64,000 bases of DNA from Streptomyces sp. SCUT-3 (GCF_014083985.1 NZ_CP046907.1:442501-506500), one strand, 5' to 3'; positions 19,609-29,530 are shown, numbered from the stretch's first letter. Translations and numbers: made by a program. The notes: generated from the sequence alone by a model not told the origin.

Positions 19609-21194
19609 TCAGGCGGTCGGCCGGGGCCGGGGACGGGAGTGCGTCGGGCGGTCCTGCCTCTCAGGTTCCTGGCGCTCGGCCGACATCCCGGCGGCGTCCA
19701 GCAGCGCCGAGCCGACGATCAGGTCCGCCCCGCCGAACTCGGGTCGTCCAGCTCGGTGCCGTCGTCCACGGCGAACAGCAGCCGCTCCTCCCCCTGCCGG
19801 TAGGCGGTGCCCACCGGCGGGCTGGCCGCGTGCACGGCCATCAGGGCGACCAGGTAGGGCAGTTCGGGGTCACGGCGGCGGGCCTCGGCCAGCAGCCGGG
19901 GCACGGCGCGGCGCGGGCGTCGGCGGTCGAGCAGTTCGCCGGCCGCCTCCAGCTGCGCGGCGGTGAACCGGCTGGTGTCGGGGGTGGCGACGAGGTCCGG
20001 CTCGGGCATCCGCTCGCCCAGGTGCTCGCGCTCCACCGGCGGGGTCAGCAGCACTTCGACCAGGTCGGCCACCCGCACGGCGGCCGGGGTGCGCAGCCCG
20101 GTGCCGCGGGCGAAGAAGGCGTCGGTGACGCGGGACGCCTGCTCCACGGGCAGCGGCAGCACCGGGTGCAGCAGTTGCCCGTACAGGTCCAGTCCGGCGC
20201 GGGCGGGCGGCGCGGCGAAGGCCTGCCGGTCCTGCTCGGCCCGGAAGACCGGGCCCGCCTCGAGGAGCCGGGACTGCAGCTGGGTGTGGCGGCGGATGCA
20301 GTCCTTGACGATGTCGACGAGCTCCGCGGCGCGGCGCTTGTGCTCCCCGGAGCGGGGGTCGTCGGCGTCGGCGTCGTCGCGGACGCGGCGGATGTTGGTG
20401 AGGATGGCGTTCTCGTGCCGGTAGCGGTCGGCGACGTGGTCGAGGGCCTCCGCTATCAAGTCGGGCACGGCCTGCAGCCAGTCCACGGCCCGGACGTTGC
20501 GGCGGGTGGCGTCCAACGCCTTGCGCAGGGACTCGGCGTACTGGACGGTGCGGTAGCGGGCCTGCTCGGCGGCGAGCTGCGCGTCGGCCAGGCGCCCGCG
20601 CCGCACCAGGACCTCCAGTTTGACCTCGGCGGCGATCTGGGCGCTGGTGACGTCGGTGTCCAGGGCGCCGACCAGGACGTTGACGGCCTCGTCGGTGGTG
20701 CGCAGGTAGACCCCGCCGTCCGGGCCGGGGACCTCCTCGACGAGCTTGAAGTCGTAGTCGCGGCGGACATAGGAGCCGTCGGTGTCGAAGGTGCCGTAGA
20801 CGGCGCGGAAGCCGCGGTCGACGCTGCCGACGTTGACCAGGTTCTCCAGGACCCAGCGGGCCACCCGCTCGTGCTCGGCGGCGGGGCGGCCGGGGGCCTG
20901 GGCGGCGGCGCGGGGCACCAGGCGGGCGACTATCGCCTGCGGGTCCGCGCCGGTGTCGAAGTCCATCTGGAGGGTGACCAGGTCGATGGCGGCCAGGGCC
21001 AGCTCGGCCATCGCGTACACGGAGTACTCGCCGGCCAGGTTGGCCTTGCGCACGTCCAGGTCGTGCAGCGGGGCGGTGCAGGCGAGCGCCTTGAGCCGCC
21101 GGGCCAGGCCCTCGTCGGCGGCCGGTCCGGGGGCGGGGCGCGGGGCGCCGGCCGCGTTCTGCTGCGGGACGGTCGCCAGGTCGTGCACAGTCAC
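19609..21194 (-). CDS. MukF/JetA-like subunit of SMC-like operon, one frameshift near 3' end
   Basis: About 528 residues, first gene of the SMC-like operon. An N-terminal winged-helix-like part (LARRLKALACTAPLHDLDVRKANLAGEYSVY) is followed by a helical middle and DTDGSYVRRDYDFKLVEEV. The position and size fit the kleisin-type MukF/JetA subunit. The frame as written stops at 19719, but one added base near 19,740 restores DDPEFGGADLIVGSALLDAA and a stop at 19609-19611. The GTG at 21194 lies 7 bases after a TAATCT box, so the message may be leaderless. The assignment rests on operon logic more than on recognised domains. Confidence 0.6.
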
Positions 21195-21201
21195 GTCGCA
21201 C

Positions 21202-21207
21202 AGATTA
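21202..21207 (-). promoter_or_regulatory. -10 box of a leaderless promoter for the SMC-like operon
   Basis: TAATCT (minus strand) matches the actinobacterial TANNNT box. It ends 7 bases before the GTG at 21194, so transcription should start at or next to the start codon. No ribosome site is present at normal spacing, which agrees. Confidence 0.5.
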
Positions 21208-21411
21208 GGCGCTCCGGCCGACAGGTACCGAAACGCCACGGGCCGCGGGGCTGCCCCGGGCCCGCCCCCGGACGGCCGGGCGCCACCGGCCTTGTAGGGT
21301 TGCCCGACGATCTCCTACCGTAGGTGTCGCAGCGGGCCGGTCCGGCTCTCCCCCGCGAGGAAGGCCCCCGGCGGCCGGCGGCACCGTCCCGCACCAAGGA
21401 GCCGCAGCGCC

Positions 21412-22176
21412 ATGAGCCTCCCGGTGATCGACCTCAACGCCGACCTCGGCGAGGGCTTCGGCCGGTGGCAGCTCACCGACGACGAGGCCCTGCTGTCCGT
21501 GGTCACCAGCGCCAACGTCGCCTGCGGCTTCCACGCCGCGGACCCGTCGACCATGCGGCGCGTGTGCGCCCTGGCCGCCGAGCGCGGGGTCCGCATCGGC
21601 GCCCAGGTCTCCTACCGGGACCTGGCCGGCTTCGGGCGGCGCGCCATGGACGTGCCCCCGGAGGAGCTGGCCGACGAGATCGCCTACCAGATCGGGGCGC
21701 TGGAGGTCTTCGCCCGGGCCGCGGGCGCCGAGGTCGCCTACGTCAAGCCGCACGGCGCGCTGTACAACCGCACCGTGCACGACGAGGAGCAGGCCGGCGC
21801 GGTCGTGGAGGGCATCCGGCTCACCGGGGCGCAGGTCCCCGTCCTCGGCCTGCCCGGTTCGCTGCTGCACGCCGCCGCGCGGCGCGCGGGGCTGCCGGTC
21901 GTGGCCGAGGCGTTCGCCGACCGCGCCTACACCGCCGCCGGCACCCTGGTGCCCCGGCGCGAGCCCGGGTCGGTGGTCACCGACCCGGACGCCGTCACCG
22001 AGCGGGCGCTGCGGTTCGCCCGCGACGGCGAGGTCACCGCGCTCACCGGCGAGCTGGTCGCGGTGCGCGCCCGCTCTCTGTGCCTGCACGGCGACACCCC
22101 CGGGGCCGCGGACCTGGCCCGGCGGGTGCGGGCCTTCCTGGAGGAGGCCGGGGTGAAGGTGGAGGCCTTCGCGTGA
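21412..22176 (+). CDS. pxpA: 5-oxoprolinase subunit A (LamB/YcsF family)
   Basis: One of three subunits of the ATP-dependent 5-oxoprolinase that opens pyroglutamate to glutamate, a metabolite-damage repair step. The 254-residue protein starts with the family hallmark IDLNADLGEGFG and has ANVACGFHAADPSTM, VKPHGALYN and AEAFADRAY, the conserved metal/substrate residues of the YcsF barrel. It leads a tightly packed pxpABC operon and overlaps pxpB by GTGA. Confidence 0.95.
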   Translation: MSLPVIDLNADLGEGFGRWQLTDDEALLSVVTSANVACGFHAADPSTMRRVCALAAERGVRIGAQVSYRDLAGFGRRAMDVPPEELADEIAYQIGALEVFARAAGAEVAYVKPHGALYNRTVHDEEQAGAVVEGIRLTGAQVPVLGLPGSLLHAAARRAGLPVVAEAFADRAYTAAGTLVPRREPGSVVTDPDAVTERALRFARDGEVTALTGELVAVRARSLCLHGDTPGAADLARRVRAFLEEAGVKVEAFA

Positions 22177-22829
22177 GGGTCCTGCCGGTCGGGGAGCACG
22201 CCCTGCTCCTCGAGGCGGACACCGGCGAGGAGGCCGCGGCCTGGCACGCCGAACTGCTGCGCCGCCGGGAGGCCGGGACACTGCCGCCGGTCCGCGAGAT
22301 CGTGCCGGCCGCCCGCACCGTCCTGCTCGACGGGCTCGACGGGCCCGATGCCGTCCGGCGCCTGGCCGCCGGCCTGGCGGGCCTGCGCCCGCAGACCGCG
22401 CCGGGGCCGGCCCGCGCCGCGGTCGAGATCCCGGTGCGCTACGACGGGCCGGACCTGGCCGAGGTCGCCCGGATGTGGGGGGTGGCCCCCGGGGAGGTCG
22501 CCGCCGTCCACTCGGCCGTGGAGTTCCGGGTCGCCTTCTGCGGTTTCGCGCCGGGCTTCGGCTACCTGGCGGGGCTGCCGGAGCGCTACGGCGTGCCCCG
22601 GCGGGCCACCCCGCGCGCCTCGGTGCCGGCCGGCGCGGTCGCCCTGGCCGGCACCTGGACCGGCGTCTACCCCCGTCCCTCGCCGGGCGGCTGGCAGCTG
22701 ATCGGCACCACGGACACCGTCCTGTGGGACACCGCCCGCACCCCCGCCGCCCTGCTCTCCCCGGGCGTCCGGGTGCGCTTCGTCCCGGTCGTCCCGGTCG
22801 CCCCGGTCGCCCCGGAGCCGGCCGGATGA
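22173..22829 (+). CDS. pxpB: 5-oxoprolinase subunit B (KipI/allophanate hydrolase subunit 1 family)
   Basis: A 218-residue protein of the KipI family that works with PxpA and PxpC. The hallmark segments are FRVAFCGFAPGFGYLAGLP and SVPAGAVALAGTWTGVYPRP, with GGWQLIGTT near the end. It starts with GTG inside the pxpA stop (GTGA) and ends in ATGA with pxpC, so the three subunits are translationally coupled. A short Val-Pro-Val run caps the C-terminus. Confidence 0.94.
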   Translation: MRVLPVGEHALLLEADTGEEAAAWHAELLRRREAGTLPPVREIVPAARTVLLDGLDGPDAVRRLAAGLAGLRPQTAPGPARAAVEIPVRYDGPDLAEVARMWGVAPGEVAAVHSAVEFRVAFCGFAPGFGYLAGLPERYGVPRRATPRASVPAGAVALAGTWTGVYPRPSPGGWQLIGTTDTVLWDTARTPAALLSPGVRVRFVPVVPVAPVAPEPAG

Positions 22830-23782
22830 GCGCCGCGGGGCCCGACGGGGCGCGCGAGGCCGAGGTCGAGGTCGTGCGGGCCGGAGCGCTGACCACGGTG
22901 CAGGACCTGGGGCGGCCCGGCCACGCCCACCTGGGCGTGCCGCGTTCGGGGGCGCTGGACGAGCCCGCGCACCGGCTGGCCAACCGGCTGGTCGGCAACC
23001 GCGCGCACGCCGCGACCCTGGAGACCACCCTCACCGGCTGCGCGGTGCGGGTGCGCCGCGCGGTCACGGTCGCGGTGACGGGGGCGCCGTCCCCGGTGAC
23101 CGTCGGCGGGCGGCCCGCGGCCTGGGGCGCCGCCGTGCACGTCCCGGCCGGGGCGGTGGTGGAGGTGGGCCGGGCGGCCGCCGGGCTGCGCGCCTACCTG
23201 GCGTTCGCGGGCGGGATCGAGGTCGAGCCGGTGCTCGGCAGCCGGGCCACCGACCTGCTCTCCGGCCTCGGCCCGCCCCCGCTCGCCGACGGCGCGGTGC
23301 TCCCGGTGGGCGCGCCGCACGGCCGCCCCGCCGACGCGGACACGGCCGTGTGGCGGGGACCGGCCCGGGAGCTGGTGCTGCCGGTGGCGCTGGGGCCGCG
23401 CGACGACTGGTTCACCGCGGCCGCCCTGCACACCCTGGCCACCGGCCGGTTCACCGTGTCCCCGGCCGGCAACCGCATCGGTCTGCGCACGCACGGGCCG
23501 GCCCTGGAGCGGGCCCGCGGCGGCGAACTGCCCAGCGAGGGCATGGTGCTGGGGGCGGTCCAGGTGCCGCCGGACGGGCGGCCCGTGGTGTTCCTGGCGG
23601 ACCACCCGACCACCGGCGGCTACCCGGTGGTCGGCGTCGTCCCCGCCCGGGCCCTGGCGGCCGCGGCGCAGGCGGTGCCGGGCACGCCGGTGCGGTTCGT
23701 GCCGTTCCGCCCGCGGACGGCCGCGGTCCGGCACCCCGTGGTCCCGGACGGCACGCGCCCGCCCGGCGGGTACGGGGGATGA
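22826..23782 (+). CDS. pxpC: 5-oxoprolinase subunit C (KipA/biotin-dependent carboxyltransferase-like family)
   Basis: A 318-residue cyclophilin-fold protein of the KipA family. The hallmarks are ALTTVQDLGRPGHAHLGVPR, SGALDEPAHRLANRLVGN, LRAYLAFAGGIEVEPVLGS and EGMVLGAVQVPPDGRP, then LADHPTTGGYPVVG. Subunits B and C are fused in some species but separate here. It is the last gene of the operon; about 140 bases separate its end from the next, convergent gene. Confidence 0.95.
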   Translation: MSAAGPDGAREAEVEVVRAGALTTVQDLGRPGHAHLGVPRSGALDEPAHRLANRLVGNRAHAATLETTLTGCAVRVRRAVTVAVTGAPSPVTVGGRPAAWGAAVHVPAGAVVEVGRAAAGLRAYLAFAGGIEVEPVLGSRATDLLSGLGPPPLADGAVLPVGAPHGRPADADTAVWRGPARELVLPVALGPRDDWFTAAALHTLATGRFTVSPAGNRIGLRTHGPALERARGGELPSEGMVLGAVQVPPDGRPVVFLADHPTTGGYPVVGVVPARALAAAAQAVPGTPVRFVPFRPRTAAVRHPVVPDGTRPPGGYGG

Positions 23783-23921
23783 ACCGCCGGGCGGGCTGAG
23801 ACGACGCATACCCCCTCCCCGCCGCGCCATGCGCACCCCGCAGGGGTTTCCGGCCCCGGGCGGGGCCCCGGGCCGGCGGGGCCTCCGGGCAGGCGGGGCC
23901 TCCGCGCCGGCGGCAAGGCGG

Positions 23922-25322
23922 TCAGCGGGGGCCGTGCAGGCGTCCGCGCACGGCGCTCTGGACCTCGGCCTCCTCGGCCGGGTCGGCGGCCAGGCGGCGG
24001 AGCCGGGCGAGCACCCGGACGTCGCCGATGGCGGCGTGGGCAGCGGCCAGGGAGCGGGTGGACTCCTCGCAGTCCCACAGGCACTCGACGGCGAAGCCGG
24101 AGGCGAAGGCGGGGTCGGTGACGGCCAGTGCCCGGGCCGCCCGGCCGCGCAGCTGCGAGGAGGCGGTCTCGCGGTAGACGTGGCGCAGCAGGGGTGCCGC
24201 GCAGGTGACGGCCAGCCGGCCGGCGCCGTCGACCAGCGGGCCCAGTCCCGCGGCGTCGGCGCCCTCGCGGCGGACCAGGTTCCGCAGGGCGGCCAGGACG
24301 CGGGGGGCGTCCGCCCCGCCGCCGCGTGCGGCCAGCAGCCGGGCGGCCGCGGCGCCCAGGGCGTCGTCGCGTGCGGACCACAGGCGGGCGCGTTCCAGGG
24401 ACCGGGTGTCGCGCATGCGCTCGAAGGAGCACAGGGCGGCGTCCGCGACCCGCCGTTCGGGGGCGCCGGCCGCGGCCTCGATCAGCTCCAGGGTTGCGGG
24501 GTCCTCCTTGCCCGCCAGGTGGCGCAGGGCGGCGGCGCGCGCGGTGGCGGGGCCGAAGCGGGCTGCCGCGAGGAGTTCGGGACGGTCCTCGGGGCCGGCG
24601 ACGGCGTCCAGGCAGCGGGCCGCGGCGGCGTCGCGGTGCCCGTCGGAGCCGGCGGGGCCGGGCTGCTCGGCCCATTCCAGGACCGCGCCGACGCTCCACC
24701 CGGGGGTCGGGCCGGCGGGGGCGAGCTGACGCTGCCAGCGGTGGAAGGAGGCGTCGTCGAACGCCCGGCGCACCCGCTCGTGCTCCTCGGCCCACAGGTG
24801 CCACGGGCGCGGCTCGTAGGCGTCGCGCACGGCCGCGGCCAGCTGTGCGTCGCCCTCCGGCCCCGCGGGGAACCGGGCGAGCACGGCGGGCCCGAGCCGG
24901 CGGAGGGAGGCGTCGTCGTCGCGCACGGCGAGTTCGTCCAGGGCCCACTGCCAGGAGGTGCCGGCGGCGGCGTAGCGGCGCAGCAGGCCGGTCGCGTCGC
25001 GCCTGCCGTAACCGGCGAGGCGTCCCAGCACCGACAGTGCCAGGCCGGTGCGGTGCTCGTCGGTGTCGACCAGGTCGTCCGGGTGGAAGAGGTGCTGCTC
25101 GATCCCGTCGAGTCCCGCCTCGAGCTCGCTGTACAGGCGCGCGTAGTAGAGGGAGCGGGACTCCAGCTGCCAGTCGCCGCGCGGGTCGCGCAGCACGCAT
25201 GCCTCCAACGCGGCGAGCGCCTCGCCCGGCTGCGCCGCGAGGGCGTGCAGCGTGCCGTCCCCGCGGCCTCGCTGGAGGAGACCGAGAAGGGAACCACTGG
25301 GCGCTATGTCTGGGTCGAACAT
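23922..25322 (-). CDS. HEAT-repeat protein of unknown function
   Basis: A 466-residue all-helical protein. It begins MFDPDIAPSGSLLGLLQRGRGDGTLHAL, typical of a family conserved in actinomycetes. The second half is a series of HEAT-like repeats (for example ATARAAALRHLAGKEDPATLELIEAA and RVADAALCSFERMRDTRSLERAR) likely to act as a protein-binding scaffold. No enzyme motif is visible. The start is chosen from the conserved N-terminus; no clear ribosome site precedes it. Confidence 0.8.
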   Translation of the reverse strand: MFDPDIAPSGSLLGLLQRGRGDGTLHALAAQPGEALAALEACVLRDPRGDWQLESRSLYYARLYSELEAGLDGIEQHLFHPDDLVDTDEHRTGLALSVLGRLAGYGRRDATGLLRRYAAAGTSWQWALDELAVRDDDASLRRLGPAVLARFPAGPEGDAQLAAAVRDAYEPRPWHLWAEEHERVRRAFDDASFHRWQRQLAPAGPTPGWSVGAVLEWAEQPGPAGSDGHRDAAAARCLDAVAGPEDRPELLAAARFGPATARAAALRHLAGKEDPATLELIEAAAGAPERRVADAALCSFERMRDTRSLERARLWSARDDALGAAAARLLAARGGGADAPRVLAALRNLVRREGADAAGLGPLVDGAGRLAVTCAAPLLRHVYRETASSQLRGRAARALAVTDPAFASGFAVECLWDCEESTRSLAAAHAAIGDVRVLARLRRLAADPAEEAEVQSAVRGRLHGPR

Positions 25323-25333
25323 GAGGTCAGCAT

Positions 25334-25360
25334 CCGTTGCGGGGTCTTTCCTGGCAACGG
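25334..25360. promoter_or_regulatory. Inverted repeat upstream of HEAT-repeat gene
   Basis: CCGTTGC and GCAACGG are perfect 7-bp arms 13 bases apart, 12 bases upstream of the ATG at 25322. Just beyond, TGCCGGTCACC occurs twice as direct repeats. Either could be an operator or a leader hairpin. Confidence 0.35.
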
Positions 25361-25478
25361 GATTTCCGCTGCCGGTCACCCGTACCTGCCGGTCACCGCG
25401 GTGTTCCACCCCCTGTGCGGGCCGCCGGGGCACGGCCGGGCAGCGCCGTAGCTTACCCGGAGATCGGCCCCCGGGCCC

Positions 25479-25934
25479 GTGCCGGAGCGGACCTCCTTCC
25501 CGGAGAGCACGGTGCGCGCCGCGGCACCGCCCCGGCCGGTCGGGGCGAAACCCTTACGATCACCCCCACCCTGTGCCAAAGTCAGCACTGCCCCTCCCCC
25601 TCCGCCCCGTGCGGCCGCCGCCTCCCGGTCCGGCCCCCTCTCCCTCGACGAGCTGCCCTCGTGGCTGTGCGCCGAGGACCGGCAGGCCCTGACCGCGGCG
25701 GTCGCCGCCGGCCCGGTGGACGGCCGGCCGGTCGACGGCAGGTTCCGCATCGTGCGCCCGGACGGTGCGGTCCGCGCCGTCCACGTGGCGGGCGAGCCGG
25801 TGCTCGACGCCGACGGCGGCGCACTGTCCCTGCGGGTGGTGGTGCGGGACCTCGGCGACCGGCCCCCGCGCCGGGAGGGAGCCGGACCGGGAGACGGGGA
25901 GGCGCGGGGCGAGGGCCGGGAGGCGCGGGGGTGA
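25479..25934 (+). CDS. Short protein with a single PAS-like segment
   Basis: About 151 residues. A disordered, proline-rich N-terminus leads into LSLDELPSWLCAEDRQAL and then the core FRIVRPDGAVRAVHVAGEPVLDADGGAL, which reads like the second half of a PAS_3 fold. The tail is Gly/Glu/Arg-rich. There is no output domain, so it may be a free-standing sensor or a remnant of a larger PAS protein. The GTG at 25479 lacks a good ribosome site; a GTG at 25512 with GGAGAG upstream is an alternative. Confidence 0.5.
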   Translation: MPERTSFPESTVRAAAPPRPVGAKPLRSPPPCAKVSTAPPPPPRAAAASRSGPLSLDELPSWLCAEDRQALTAAVAAGPVDGRPVDGRFRIVRPDGAVRAVHVAGEPVLDADGGALSLRVVVRDLGDRPPRREGAGPGDGEARGEGREARG

Positions 25935-25976
25935 GCGCCCTTCGCGTGCCCGTCCCCGCGCTCCCGCCCCTCCCCC

Positions 25977-27435
25977 TCAGACGCCGCGGAGCCCGGCGCG
26001 CGGGGGCGCCGTCTCCTCGATCTCGGCCCGCAGTTCACGGATGCCCGCGTCGTCCGCGTAGCGGCCGGTGAGCCGGTACATCTCCCGCAGCCGGTCCCAG
26101 GTGCGGTGCGAGGACGTCTGCCCGATGCTGACCAGCGCCAGCCGGGCGTAGCGGTCGGCCTGCTCGGGGTCGCCGCCGATGAAGCAGGCGGAGGCCAGGG
26201 ACAGGTAGTCGAAGATCTTCGACCGCTCCCGGCCGTCGGCCCGCAGGTCCAGCGCCCTGCCCGCGTGGTGCTGGGCGAGGGCCGCGGCCGAGGGCTCGTG
26301 CTCGGCCAGGGTGCGGTAGGACAGCGCCTGCATGCCGTGCAGGTCCGCCTCGTCGAACATCTGCATCCAGCTCGGCGGGGGGGACGTCGGAGCGGTCGGA
26401 GACGAAGAGCTCCTCGGCCTCGCCCAGGGTGCGGCGCACGGCCTGGCCCCTGCCCAGCGAGGCCTGTGCCCAGGCCTCGATCGTCAGCAGCATGGCGCGG
26501 GTGCGCGGCAGGGTCTCCTCGCCGGACCCGGACTTGGCCAGCTGCATCAGGTCCAGGGCCTCGTCGGGGCGTCCCAGGTGCACCATCTGGCGCGCGGCGC
26601 GCGAGAGCGCCTCACCGGCCCGGGGGCGGTCGCCCCCCTCGCGGGCCGCGTGCGCGGCGATGACGAAGTACTTCTGGGCGGTGGGTTCCAGGCCCACGTC
26701 GTGGGACATCCAGCCGGCGAGCACCGCCAGGTTCGCCGCCACCCCCCACAGCCGGCGCTGCAGGTGCGGGGGGTGCCGGTAGGCGAGCATGCCGCCCACC
26801 TCGTTGAGCTGGCCCACGACCGCCTTGCGCTGGAGACCCCCGCCGCGGGAGGCGTCCCACGCGCGGAAGACCTCCACCGAACGTTCCAGGGCGTCCACTT
26901 CCTCGGACCCCACCGGGGCCGCCTCGTAGCGGTCGAAGGAGACGTGGCCCGCGCGGCCGGGCCCGCCCGCGCCGGCCTGTGCCTGTGGGGGGGCGTCGTG
27001 CAGCCAGTCGCGCATGGCGGCGGTCAGCGCCGATCCTGCGGTGAGTGCCGCGCCGGCACCCACCAGTCCGCGTCGGTTGAGCATGAGGTCCATTCCCGTG
27101 AATTCGGTGAGGACCGCGGCTGTTCGTTCCGGTGCCCAGGGCAGGCCGTCGACGGTTTGCCTACTGCCGGTGCGCCGATGCCGGTCGAACCCGAGATCCT
27201 CGATGGTCACGACACGGCCGAGGCGCTCGGTGAACAGGGAGGCCAACACCTTGGGCACGGGATCTCGCGGCTTCTCGCCGGTCTCGATCCAACGCCTCAC
27301 ACGGGACGTGTCGGTCGACAGCTGCTGGTGGCCGCAGGCCGCCGCGTGCCGGTTGACCAGCCGTGCGAGTTCGCCCTTCGACCAGCCCGTCAGGGCGAAC
27401 AGGTCGGACAGGCGGGTGTTGGGTTCCTTGGTCAC
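25977..27435 (-). CDS. nsdA: NsdA-type regulator (helix-turn-helix plus TPR), one frameshift
   Basis: This resembles NsdA, a negative regulator of sporulation and antibiotic production in Streptomyces. The N-terminus carries SGWSKGELARLVN-type DNA-binding sequence (TGWSKGELARLVNRHAAACG) and the diagnostic STDTSRVRRWIETGEKP. A TPR-like helical region follows (WGVAANLAVLAGWMSHDVG, EALSRAARQMVHLGRPDEAL). A run of seven C near 26,376 shifts the frame. Removing one base joins SDVPP to the correct MQMFDEADLHGMQALSYRT and a stop at 25977. The GTG start has CTGGGGGC upstream. The family match is good; the frameshift is probably a consensus error. Confidence 0.85.
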
Positions 27436-27799
27436 GTCAAGCCCCCAGGTTCCTCGGCACGGTCGACAGTAGTGGCCGTGCCCACCCCCCGGGAGCATTC
27501 GCCAGGGTTCGCCAGGGTGCGCCACGTGGTCTGCCACCCGCGCGCGGGTGTGGTGTGGGTGACGCGCTCCCCGGACCGGCTCCGGCCGGTTCCAGCACGG
27601 CGGTGCGGTCGGGACGAACCGGCCGCGCAGCCGTACCGCCGGGAGCTCCGGGCGTCCGGTCGGCGGCTCCCTGCCCGGTCCCGGGCCCGCATTCCCCAGG
27701 GTGCGGGTCCGGGACCGGGCGGGAGGCCCCGGCCGCCCGGTCCGCCCGGACAGGTGCGCAGCCCGCCGTCGGCCGAAGGAAGGGAACCCTCTCCCGCTC
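27436..27799. other. 364-base promoter region between nsdA and the APH-like gene, with direct repeats
   Basis: No gene is supported here. Near the nsdA side, TTCGCCAGGG occurs twice in a row and is followed by the variant TGCGCCACG (about 27,498-27,525), spaced at 10 bases. This phasing would place repeated sites on one face of the helix. The rest is GC-rich sequence without a recognised element. Confidence 0.45.
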
Positions 27800-28960
27800 A
27801 TGATGTACTCGGCATCGTCCTCCGTGTCCGCCCCGCCCCGGCCCGTACGTCCGCGCGACGGGGACGGCGCGCCGCCGGCGCGCCCCCTGCCGCCGGCCCG
27901 GGTCGTCGCCCCGGCCCGCGCCTCGTTCCGCGGCCTGCCGCCCGGCATCCTGGACGAAGCCGCCCGGCGCGGCCGGCCGGCGGCCCCCGGGGACCGCGCC
28001 CGGTCCGACGGCCGTCCCGGTCCGGGCACCCCTCTCGGCGAGGAGCTGCGGGCCGCGGTCGCCTCCGTCCGGCGGGTCTGCCCCGAGTTCACCGCCGTGC
28101 AGGTGCTGCGGCGCAGCGGCCGGTCGGCGCTGGTCGCCGGAACCGTCGGCCGGGTGCCCGCCGTGGCCAAGTGCCTGATCGACCACTCCCCCGCGTGGGT
28201 GGACCGGTTCCGCCACGAAATAGGGGCCTACCGCACGTTCGTCCGCCATCGCCCGCCGGCCGGGGCCCCGCGGCTGATCGCCGCCGACCCCGGCAGCTGC
28301 GTGCTGCTGCTGGAGCGGATCCCCGGGCGGACCGCCGCCCTGCAGCGGCACCCGGCCGGCGCCGTCCCCGCGGCGGACGCGCAGTCGGTCCTGGCCGCGT
28401 TCTGCCGGGTCAACCTGTGGCAGCCGCCGGCCGGTTCCTTCGAGCCGTGCATCGACTACCCGGGGCAGATCGCCCGGTACCACGAGACGGGCCTGCTCAC
28501 CGACCGGGACCTGGGGGACCTGCAGAAACTGCTGCACGGCCTCGGCCACCCCCAGTGGCAGTTCTGCCACGGCGACGCGCTGCTGTCGAACGTGGTGCTC
28601 TCCCCGGCCGGCCCGGTGCTGCTGGACTGGGAGCACGCCGGCTGGTACCTGCCCGGCTACGACCTGGCTGTGCTGTGGTCGGTGCTGGGCCGCGACCCGG
28701 CCTCGCGCCGCCGGATCAGCCGGCTCGCGCAGGCGGCGGGGCCGTCCTCCCGGGACGCGTTCCTGGTGAACCTGATGCTCGTGCTGACCCGCGAGATCCG
28801 CCGCTGCGAGACGGTCGTGCAGCGCGCCATGCGCAGCAGCGTCCCCCCGGCCCCTGGACAGGCCGAGGCCGACGAGGAGCAGCGGCTGCTGCTGCGCCGC
28901 CTGCACGACGACTGCGGCAGGGTGCGCCGGGCGGTGCGGGCCGCCGTCGGGACGCGTTGA
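27800..28960 (+). CDS. Aminoglycoside phosphotransferase (APH)-like kinase
   Basis: A 386-residue protein with the APH/choline-kinase fold. After a disordered N-terminus come [21 protein letters not shown] (nucleotide-binding strand with the lysine) and the catalytic loop [12 protein letters not shown] near residue 257. The metal-binding motif is [19 protein letters not shown] near 274, with DWE in place of the usual DFD/DWE type. No antibiotic cluster is nearby, so the substrate could be any small hydroxyl compound. ATG codons at 27800 and 27803 are both possible. Confidence 0.75.
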   Translation: MMYSASSSVSAPPRPVRPRDGDGAPPARPLPPARVVAPARASFRGLPPGILDEAARRGRPAAPGDRARSDGRPGPGTPLGEELRAAVASVRRVCPEFTAVQVLRRSGRSALVAGTVGRVPAVAKCLIDHSPAWVDRFRHEIGAYRTFVRHRPPAGAPRLIAADPGSCVLLLERIPGRTAALQRHPAGAVPAADAQSVLAAFCRVNLWQPPAGSFEPCIDYPGQIARYHETGLLTDRDLGDLQKLLHGLGHPQWQFCHGDALLSNVVLSPAGPVLLDWEHAGWYLPGYDLAVLWSVLGRDPASRRRISRLAQAAGPSSRDAFLVNLMLVLTREIRRCETVVQRAMRSSVPPAPGQAEADEEQRLLLRRLHDDCGRVRRAVRAAVGTR

Positions 28961-28968
28961 CCCCTTGG

Positions 28969-29022
28969 CCCCGGCCGGGTCCGTGCCCGCCGGGCAGGCG
29001 CGGGCATGCGGCGCGGCCGGGG
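28969..29022. terminator. Nested hairpin terminator between convergent genes
   Basis: Outer arms CCCCGGCC (28969-28976) and GGCCGGGG (29015-29022) enclose an inner hairpin TGCCCGC / GCGGGCA (28984-28990, 29000-29006). It lies directly between two convergent stop codons. Confidence 0.6.
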
Positions 29023-29029
29023 ACGCGGG

Positions 29030-29524
29030 TCAGGACCGGAACATCTCCGCAGGCAGCGGCTTGAGCAGCCGGTACAGGTCGTCGGTGATCGGGCGGTCCC
29101 AGGTGGCGATCGTCACCAGGACGCCGTCGCTCCGGTCGAACTGGGCGCAGGCGATGCGTCCTTCGGAGCACTTGATCCGCCGCACGATCAGCAGGCTGTC
29201 GTCGTGCATGACGGGGGTGTCCTCGCGCTCCACGACGTGCACCGGCTCGTCGTTGCCCAGGGCAGCGAGCAGTTGGGCGACCTCGAAGGGGACCTCGTCG
29301 TCCGCGGTCTCCCGCGCCGGGGAGCCCTCGGGGAGGTTGCCGATCAGCATGGCCGGGCCGCGCCCGCCGAACAGGTCGTAGCGCAGGAAGATCCCCTGGC
29401 AGCTGCCGTCGGGGCCGGGCAGCAGGGCCGCCCCCAGGTTGCCCGGCCAGTCGCCGGGGTCCATGGCGAGGACGTCGAAGTCCGGGCCGGTGGGCGTGGC
29501 GGAGCGGCGGCGCAGAAAGGACAT
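29030..29524 (-). CDS. Conserved actinobacterial protein of unknown function
   Basis: 164 residues. The sequence MSFLRRRSATPTGPDFDVLAMDPGDWPGNLGAALLP, then GRGPAMLIGNLPEG, is well ordered and looks like a compact alpha/beta domain without membrane segments. No enzyme motif is recognised. The ATG at 29524 has no ribosome site but lies 6 bases after TACGAT, which suggests a leaderless message. An in-frame ATG nine codons upstream is an alternative. Confidence 0.75.
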   Translation of the reverse strand: MSFLRRRSATPTGPDFDVLAMDPGDWPGNLGAALLPGPDGSCQGIFLRYDLFGGRGPAMLIGNLPEGSPARETADDEVPFEVAQLLAALGNDEPVHVVEREDTPVMHDDSLLIVRRIKCSEGRIACAQFDRSDGVLVTIATWDRPITDDLYRLLKPLPAEMFRS

Positions 29525-29530
29525 GGGGTC

